Below, piece after piece: positions 59,479 to 64,000 of a stretch of 64,000 bases of DNA. The notes beneath the pieces are model-generated. The model saw only the letters and a program-made list of their open reading frames with translations. It had not been told where the DNA came from and ran no database searches. Each line of letters starts with the position of its first letter. The stretch's first letter is position 1. Origin of the DNA: Frondihabitans peucedani (GTDB taxonomy: Bacteria; Actinomycetota; Actinomycetes; Actinomycetales; Microbacteriaceae); the NCBI RefSeq assembly GCF_039537585.1, contig NZ_BAABAU010000001.1:806001-870000 (forward strand). The letters are read 5' to 3'. Both the position numbers and the translations under genes were made by a program.

Positions 59479-60378
59479 TCACTTCGCGCCCTTGTCGGTG
59501 CCGCGGAAGACGGACGGGTAGTCGTCGAGCCAGGTCCAGCGGCTGGCGGGCCAGGTGATGACGAAGGCCCGGCCGACGACGTCGGACTCGGGGACGAACC
59601 CCTTCGAGGGCGTGCCCGTCTGCAGTCGGCTGTCGGCCGAGTTGTAGCGGTTGTCGCCCTCCACCCAGAGAGAGCCGGCCGGGACGGTCACCGAGAAGTC
59701 GTTCTGCGACTCGCGGGTGACTCCGGCCGGGAGCTTCGTGTACGGCTCGTCGAGCGGCACGCCGTTGACGGTCATCTGCCCGAAGTCGTTGCAGCAGGCG
59801 ACCTTGTCGCCCGGCAGGCCGATGACCCGCTTGATGAGGTGGTCGTCGCTGTCTTGAGTGCCGAGTCCGACCTGCGTCAGGAACCACTGGACCCCGTCGA
59901 CGACCGGGTTGCCGGTCTGGCTCGAGGTCTGCTCCTGGCCGGTCAGCCAGCCGCCCGGATCGGTGAAGACCACGACGTCGCCGCGCTTGATCGGTGTGAC
60001 CTTGGGGACGAGCTCGTTGACGATGATGCGGTCGTTGATCTGGAGGGTGTTCTCCATCGACGCGGACGGGATGTAGAACGACCGCACCAGGAACGTCTTG
60101 ATGAGGAACGAGATGAGCAGGGCCGCCAGGAAGATGATGACGAGATCGCGGACGAATCGCGCAGCACCGCTCCGCCGCGGTCGACGACCGTTGCGCGGGC
60201 GGAGTCCGCCGCTCTCGCCCGAGTCGTCGTCGCCCGCGGTCGAGCTCTCGGCCCGGCCGCCTGCCCCGCCGCGACTGGCGTCGCCCGCACTCGAGTGCGC
60301 GCCTCCCGACGGTGCGCCGATGGAGGGCAGCTGCAGCCCCCGCCTCAGCCTGCCCATGAACGTGCCGTTGTCTGTCAT
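59479..60378 (-). CDS. lepB: Signal peptidase I
   Basis: Signal peptidase I cleaves signal peptides of exported proteins. The 299-residue protein has a long disordered, Arg/Ser-rich N-terminus (about 75 residues), one membrane helix (residues about 78-97) and the catalytic domain. Ser107 (IPSASMENTL) is the nucleophile and Lys183 (LIKRVIGLPGDKV) the general base. A Gly-Asn-Arg-type substrate-site motif GDNRYNSADSR is present (VEGDNRYNSADSR). The order rplS-lepB-rnhB is usual in actinobacteria. Confidence 0.95.
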   Translation of the reverse strand: MTDNGTFMGRLRRGLQLPSIGAPSGGAHSSAGDASRGGAGGRAESSTAGDDDSGESGGLRPRNGRRPRRSGAARFVRDLVIIFLAALLISFLIKTFLVRSFYIPSASMENTLQINDRIIVNELVPKVTPIKRGDVVVFTDPGGWLTGQEQTSSQTGNPVVDGVQWFLTQVGLGTQDSDDHLIKRVIGLPGDKVACCNDFGQMTVNGVPLDEPYTKLPAGVTRESQNDFSVTVPAGSLWVEGDNRYNSADSRLQTGTPSKGFVPESDVVGRAFVITWPASRWTWLDDYPSVFRGTDKGAK

Positions 60379-60386
60379 TTAACCAC

Positions 60387-60425
60387 CAGAGCTCCCCGCC
60401 CAATGGTAGTGGGCGAGGAGCTCTG
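60387..60425 (-). terminator. Hairpin between rplS and lepB
   Basis: On the plus strand CAGAGCTCC-CCGCCCA and TGGGCG-AGGAGCTCTG form a stem around an ATGGTAG-like loop. It follows the rplS stop at 60473 and precedes lepB, so it may end or attenuate the transcript. Confidence 0.6.
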
Positions 60426-60472
60426 TACAGGTGAGAGGGCTGACCGTGTCAGCCCCGTCGATCCGCTGTCGA

Positions 60473-60823
60473 CTAGTTGTCGCGCTTCTCTTTGATCTTG
60501 GCCTTCTTGCCGCGCAGCTCGCGCAGGTAGTACAGCTTCGCGCGACGGACGTCGCCGCGGCTGACGAGCTCGATGTGGTCGATGACCGGGGAGTGCACGG
60601 GGAACGTGCGCTCGACGCCGACCTGGAAGCTGACCTTGCGGACCGTGAAGGTCTCGCGGACGCTGTCGCCCTGGCGGCCGATGACGACGCCCTGGAACAC
60701 CTGGACACGCGAGCGCGTGCCTTCGATGATGTTCACGTGGACCTTGACGGTGTCGCCGGCGCGGAAGTCGGGGACATCGCTGCGAAGCGACGCTGCATCC
60801 AGACTGTCGAGGATGTGGCTCAT
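60473..60823 (-). CDS. rplS: 50S ribosomal protein L19
   Basis: L19 is at the 30S-50S interface. The 116-residue protein starts at ATG 60823 ([32 protein letters not shown]). It carries [53 protein letters not shown] and a basic end ([24 protein letters not shown]). A leader of about 120 bases separates it from the membrane-protein gene. Confidence 0.97.
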   Translation of the reverse strand: MSHILDSLDAASLRSDVPDFRAGDTVKVHVNIIEGTRSRVQVFQGVVIGRQGDSVRETFTVRKVSFQVGVERTFPVHSPVIDHIELVSRGDVRRAKLYYLRELRGKKAKIKEKRDN

Positions 60824-61052
60824 GATGATTCGCTCTCTCGGGCCGCCACAGGTCGACCTCGGTTCGGAGCCCGCTCGAAGAGCGGACCGTGCAGAAGGAA
60901 GACGTGCCTCGTGTTGGCCGACTCCCCTGTGGCAGAGTCGTGCGCGGGCACAAACGCCTATTGTGCCACAGACCCGGGTCGTCCCGCCATGCACGGCGCA
61001 GGACGGGTGCTGGTGGCCGACTTCGGGACGGTCCGCCGACAGACGGTGCCTC

Positions 61053-61643
61053 CTACGGGCGAGGCGTGATCCGGATCGTGTTCGCGGGGTCGTGCGCGAA
61101 GCCCGACCGGGAGGCGGCGTCGCCCGTCAGAGGCGCAGAGGCCCAGCCGGGCTGCCCGCCGGCCATCCCGGAACGCTCCATCACGCGGTCGAGCGAGGCC
61201 CGGGCATCCTGCGCGGCCTGACGGACGGCGACGACGACGAGACCGGCGAGACCGGCGATCGTAGCGACCACTCCGGCACCGGCGAGGGCTGTCGACAGCG
61301 ACAGCGCCGACGGGCCGACGAGCCCGGTGAAGACGGACGCCTGCGCGCCCGACGACGACGAGTCGACGAGGAAGAAGCCGATCGCGAGCTGCCCGACCCA
61401 GAGCACGCCGAGCGCTGCCGCCTCGAGCGGTGCGACAGCCCTGGTGCGGCGGACGGACGGACGCAGGAAGACGACCAGGGTCGCCGCGACCTGCAGGACG
61501 AACAGGATCGGCACGAGCACGATCTCGGCGATGAACGCGGAGCCGAGCGGCGCTCCGAAGAAGACGCGGCCGAGGAACACCCACAGAGGCAGGACGAAGG
61601 CGGCACCCCAGAGGGCGCGGTACAGAGCTCGACGCAGCCACAT
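61053..61643 (-). CDS. Membrane protein of unknown function
   Basis: The 196-residue protein has four membrane helices: near residues 10-30, 38-58, 75-95 and 115-140. The N-terminus is short and basic, and the C-terminal region (about 145-196) is a hydrophilic, likely cytoplasmic tail. I do not recognise a family. It is divergent from map with 38 bases between. Confidence 0.75.
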   Translation of the reverse strand: MWLRRALYRALWGAAFVLPLWVFLGRVFFGAPLGSAFIAEIVLVPILFVLQVAATLVVFLRPSVRRTRAVAPLEAAALGVLWVGQLAIGFFLVDSSSSGAQASVFTGLVGPSALSLSTALAGAGVVATIAGLAGLVVVAVRQAAQDARASLDRVMERSGMAGGQPGWASAPLTGDAASRSGFAHDPANTIRITPRP

Positions 61644-61681
61644 GTGGGCGACACTACGGCGCCCCGGTGGAGAATGGCTGC

Positions 61682-62452
61682 ATGATCGATCTACGCACGC
61701 CCGGAGAAATCGAGGACATGAAGCCGGCCGGCCGCTTCGTCGCCGACGTCCTGAGAGCCACCAGCCGGGCAGCAGCTCCCGGGGTGAACCTCCTCGAGAT
61801 CGACTCGATGGCCCACCGCATGATCACCGCCGCCGGCGCCGAGAGCTGCTACATCGACTACCACCCGTCGTTCGGGGCCAGCCCGTTCGGCAAGGTGATC
61901 TGCACGTCGGTCAACGACGCGGTCCTGCACGGTCTGCCCCACGACTACCGCCTGAAGAAGGGCGACCTCCTGAGCCTCGACTTCGCGGCCAAGGTCAACG
62001 GCTGGGTGGCCGACAGCGCCGTCAGCCTCGTCGTGGGCGGCGACGAGACGCCGGCCGACCGCACGCTCATCGACACGGTCGAGAAGGCTCTCGCCCGCGG
62101 CATCGCGGCGGCGCAGCCGGGCGGCAGGATGGGCGACATCTCCGCGGCCATCGGCGAGACCGCGCACGCGGCGGGCTACTCGGTCAACCTGCAGTTCGGC
62201 GGCCATGGCGTGGGCACCGAGATGCACGGCGACCCGCACGTGGCGAACGACGGCCGAGCCGGACGCGGGTTCCCGCTGAAGCCCGGCCTCGTCATCGCCA
62301 TCGAGCCCTGGCTGATGGCCGGGACCGACCAGATCTACACCGACGACGACGGCTGGACGATCCGCAGCGCCGACGGCTCACGCTCCGCCCACGCGGAGCA
62401 CACCATAGCCATCACGGCCGACGGGCCGGTCGTGCTGACCGCTCGCGGCTGA
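61682..62452 (+). CDS. map: Methionine aminopeptidase, type I
   Basis: MetAP removes the start methionine of new proteins. The 256-residue protein shows the five metal ligands: Asp100 and Asp111 (SLDFAAKVNGWVADSAV), His175 (FGGHGVGTEMHGDP), Glu208 (AIEPW) and Glu239 (AHAEHT). It lacks the N-terminal zinc-binding extension of eukaryotic type I enzymes. It is on the plus strand, opposite to trmD-rimM, and converges on trmD with two bases between. Confidence 0.96.
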   Translation: MIDLRTPGEIEDMKPAGRFVADVLRATSRAAAPGVNLLEIDSMAHRMITAAGAESCYIDYHPSFGASPFGKVICTSVNDAVLHGLPHDYRLKKGDLLSLDFAAKVNGWVADSAVSLVVGGDETPADRTLIDTVEKALARGIAAAQPGGRMGDISAAIGETAHAAGYSVNLQFGGHGVGTEMHGDPHVANDGRAGRGFPLKPGLVIAIEPWLMAGTDQIYTDDDGWTIRSADGSRSAHAEHTIAITADGPVVLTARG

Positions 62453-62454
62453 GC

Positions 62455-63159
62455 TCAGTCGGTCGCGGGCGGCAGCAGATCGGGCCGCACGCGGCGGGTG
62501 CGCTCCAGCTGCTGCTCGCGGCGCCACGCCTCGATCGCGCCGTGATTGCCGGAGAGCAGGATCGGCGGAACCTCGTGCTCCCGCCACACGCTCGGCTTGG
62601 TGTAGCTCGGGTACTCGAGCAGGCCGTCCTCGTGGCTCTCCTCGGTCAGGCTCTCGGGGTTGCCGACGACGCCGGGCACGAGTCGCCCGACCGCCTCGAT
62701 CATCGCCATCGCGGCGACCTCGCCGCCGTTCAGGACGTAGTCGCCGAGGCTGACCTCGCGGACCTCCACACCGGGGCGGGTCGCCGCGTGATCGATGACC
62801 CGCTGGTCGATGCCCTCGTAGCGGCCGCAGGTGAAGACGAGCCGCGGGGCGAGGGCCAGGTCGCGGGCCTCGCGCTGCGTGAACGGCCGACCGGCCGGAG
62901 ACGGGACGACCATCACGGTGCCCTCCGGAGTGCCGTCGAGGATCGCGTCGAGCGCCTCGCCCCACGGCTCCGGCTTCATGACCATGCCCGCTCCCCCGCC
63001 GTACGGGGTGTCGTCGACGGTGCGGTGCCGGTCGTGGGTGAAGTCACGCAGGTCGTGCACCTCGACGTCGAGGAGGCGCTGCTGCCGCGCCCGGCCGAGG
63101 AGCGACACGTCGAGCACCGAGAAGAACTCGGGGAAGATCGTGACGATGTCGATGCGCAC
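62455..63159 (-). CDS. trmD: tRNA (guanine-N1-)-methyltransferase
   Basis: TrmD makes m1G37 in tRNAs and prevents +1 frameshifts. The 234-residue protein opens [13 protein letters not shown]. It has [34 protein letters not shown] (in parts), [16 protein letters not shown] and the knot segment [27 protein letters not shown]. This is the usual SPOUT trefoil knot. It follows rimM on the same strand with eight bases between. Confidence 0.97.
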   Translation of the reverse strand: MRIDIVTIFPEFFSVLDVSLLGRARQQRLLDVEVHDLRDFTHDRHRTVDDTPYGGGAGMVMKPEPWGEALDAILDGTPEGTVMVVPSPAGRPFTQREARDLALAPRLVFTCGRYEGIDQRVIDHAATRPGVEVREVSLGDYVLNGGEVAAMAMIEAVGRLVPGVVGNPESLTEESHEDGLLEYPSYTKPSVWREHEVPPILLSGNHGAIEAWRREQQLERTRRVRPDLLPPATD

Positions 63160-63167
63160 GGGCGCGC

Positions 63168-63881
63168 TCAGGGCTCGGGGGTCGGCGCAGGATCCGCGGG
63201 ATCCTGCTCGCCCTCGGTCTCGCGCGCATCGGCGTCGTCGTCGTCGGCGCCGCTGTCGGCCGTCTCGCTCGCGCCGCTGTCGGCCGTCTCGCTCGCGTCG
63301 TCGTCGTCCTCGGGGATCTCCTCGAAGAGGCCCATCGGCGGCGTGACTGTGACGACGCCCGCGTCGAGGTCGACGGAGGGCACGATGGCCGAGACGAACG
63401 GCACGAGCACTTCGCCGGACGGAGTGTCGACGGCGAGCAGGTCTTGCGCGGGGAGGTGGTCGAGCCGGGAGATCGTGCCGACCTCGACTCCGTCGCGGAC
63501 GACGGAGAGGCCCACGAGCTGGTGGTCGAACCAGGCGTCGGGCTCGTCGCTGACCTCGACGCCCTCGTGCTCGACCCAGAGGATCGCCTTCACGAGGGTC
63601 TCGGCCGCGGTGCGGTCGTCGATGCCGCGGAAGAAGCCGACGGGGTGCGAGTTGTACCAGCGGAGCTCGGCGAGCTCGATGGTCTTGCCGTGCCAGGCCG
63701 ACTCGGTGGGCACCTGGAGCGAGAAGACGGCCCCGGGCACGAAGCGCTTCTCGGGAGCGTCGGTGAAGAGCTCGAGCTTGAGCGCGCCCTTCAGGCCGTG
63801 AGCCTTCGTGAGGCGGCCCACGCGGAGTCGCGTGGTGCCCTGCTCGGGGCTGTCGGCGGGGGTCTGTGCTGTGTCGGACAC
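63168..63881 (-). CDS. rimM: Ribosome maturation factor RimM
   Basis: RimM helps 30S assembly at the S19/16S head. The 237-residue protein has a disordered start, then [29 protein letters not shown] (N-terminal domain) and [52 protein letters not shown] (PRC-barrel domain). After about residue 180 there is an acidic tail with two copies of ASETADSG, absent from most RimM proteins. The GTG start has no ribosome-binding site, so it is probably translated by coupling to the upstream KH gene, whose stop is four bases away. Confidence 0.93.
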   Translation of the reverse strand: MSDTAQTPADSPEQGTTRLRVGRLTKAHGLKGALKLELFTDAPEKRFVPGAVFSLQVPTESAWHGKTIELAELRWYNSHPVGFFRGIDDRTAAETLVKAILWVEHEGVEVSDEPDAWFDHQLVGLSVVRDGVEVGTISRLDHLPAQDLLAVDTPSGEVLVPFVSAIVPSVDLDAGVVTVTPPMGLFEEIPEDDDDASETADSGASETADSGADDDDADARETEGEQDPADPAPTPEP

Positions 63882-63885
63882 CGAA

Positions 63886-64000
63886 TCAGAAATCGGTGTC
63901 GACGACGTCGACGCGGACGCGCTTGCCGTCGGCGAGAGCCGAGACGAGCGTGCGCAGCGCCTTGGCGGTGCGCCCGGCGCGTCCGATGACGCGGCCGAGG
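63886..64000 (-). CDS. KhpA-type KH-domain RNA-binding protein, C-terminal part
   Basis: Only the last 37 codons are in the window: LGRVIGRAGRTAKALRTLVSALADGKRVRVDVVDTDF. This holds the GxxG loop (GRAG) and the end of the KH domain of the KhpA family, which usually lies between rpsP and rimM. The start is beyond the right edge. The order rpsP-khpA-rimM-trmD-rplS is common in Gram-positive bacteria. Confidence 0.88.
   Translation of the reverse strand, partial: LGRVIGRAGRTAKALRTLVSALADGKRVRVDVVDTDF

Noticed and set aside
61327-63801. 824-residue plus-strand open frame across map, trmD and rimM
   Set aside because: Crosses three certain genes in other frames and has poor composition.

Overview
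The window is chromosomal DNA of a high-GC Gram-positive bacterium, most likely an actinobacterium of the Microbacteriaceae. The evidence is the strongly GC-rich third codon positions, a tmRNA whose tag reads ANSKRTDFALAA, the GlgE maltosyltransferase, the actinobacterial order DUF2469-rnhB-lepB-rplS, and the order smpB-ftsX-ftsE-prfB. No tRNA, rRNA, CRISPR array or complete transposon was found.

Layout. 1-6046 is core: the end of a FetB-type permease gene, a DedA protein, ssrA (tmRNA) with its partner smpB, ftsX-ftsE, a secreted protein and prfB. 6245-28655 is a long accessory stretch. It holds a secreted lectin-like protein, a frameshifted EF-Tu-like gene, and a GntR-controlled catabolic operon (12927 down to 7966: regulator, MFS importer, solute-binding-like protein, ornithine-cyclodeaminase-like enzyme, Asp/Glu-racemase-like enzyme). 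Next come regulator-plus-oxidoreductase sets (LysR/SDR, TetR/aldo-keto reductase) and an ECF sigma factor with a membrane partner. From about 20.8 to 28.7 kb it is a run of small orphan genes in mixed orientation, including a serine-recombinase remnant. 28835-37652 holds a cysteine desulfurase and an alpha-glucan cluster (glgX, ybaK-like deacylase, DUF3072, glgE, glgB). 37737-54989 is mostly core: a thioredoxin-TPR chaperone, a membrane/lipoprotein-like fusion, coiled-coil and DivIVA-domain proteins, an AI-2E family exporter, a secreted transglycosylase-like protein, the translation/lipid block rpsB-tsf-pyrH-frr-cdsA, a sugar porter, an M23 peptidase-like protein, a XerC-type recombinase and a class III phosphodiesterase. 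55155-58306 is a small low-GC-looking island with an SMC/ABC-type ATPase next to a TOPRIM-like DUF4276 protein, probably a defence module. 58405-64000 is core again: DUF2469, rnhB, lepB, rplS, a membrane protein, map, trmD, rimM and the end of a KH-domain gene.

How it fits together. tmRNA/SmpB and RF2 serve ribosome rescue and termination; S2, EF-Ts, UMP kinase, RRF and CdsA form the usual translation/lipid block; RimM, TrmD, L19, LepB and RNase HII form another. GlgX, GlgE and GlgB make and trim alpha-glucan, but treS and the maltokinase gene are not in this window.

Most interesting parts: the GntR operon, whose racemase-like enzyme lacks the first catalytic cysteine and whose solute-binding protein has no signal peptide or permease; the ATPase/TOPRIM island; the small-gene archipelago; an 18-base direct repeat upstream of glgE; two one-base frameshifts; and a hydrolase whose only plausible start is a CTG.
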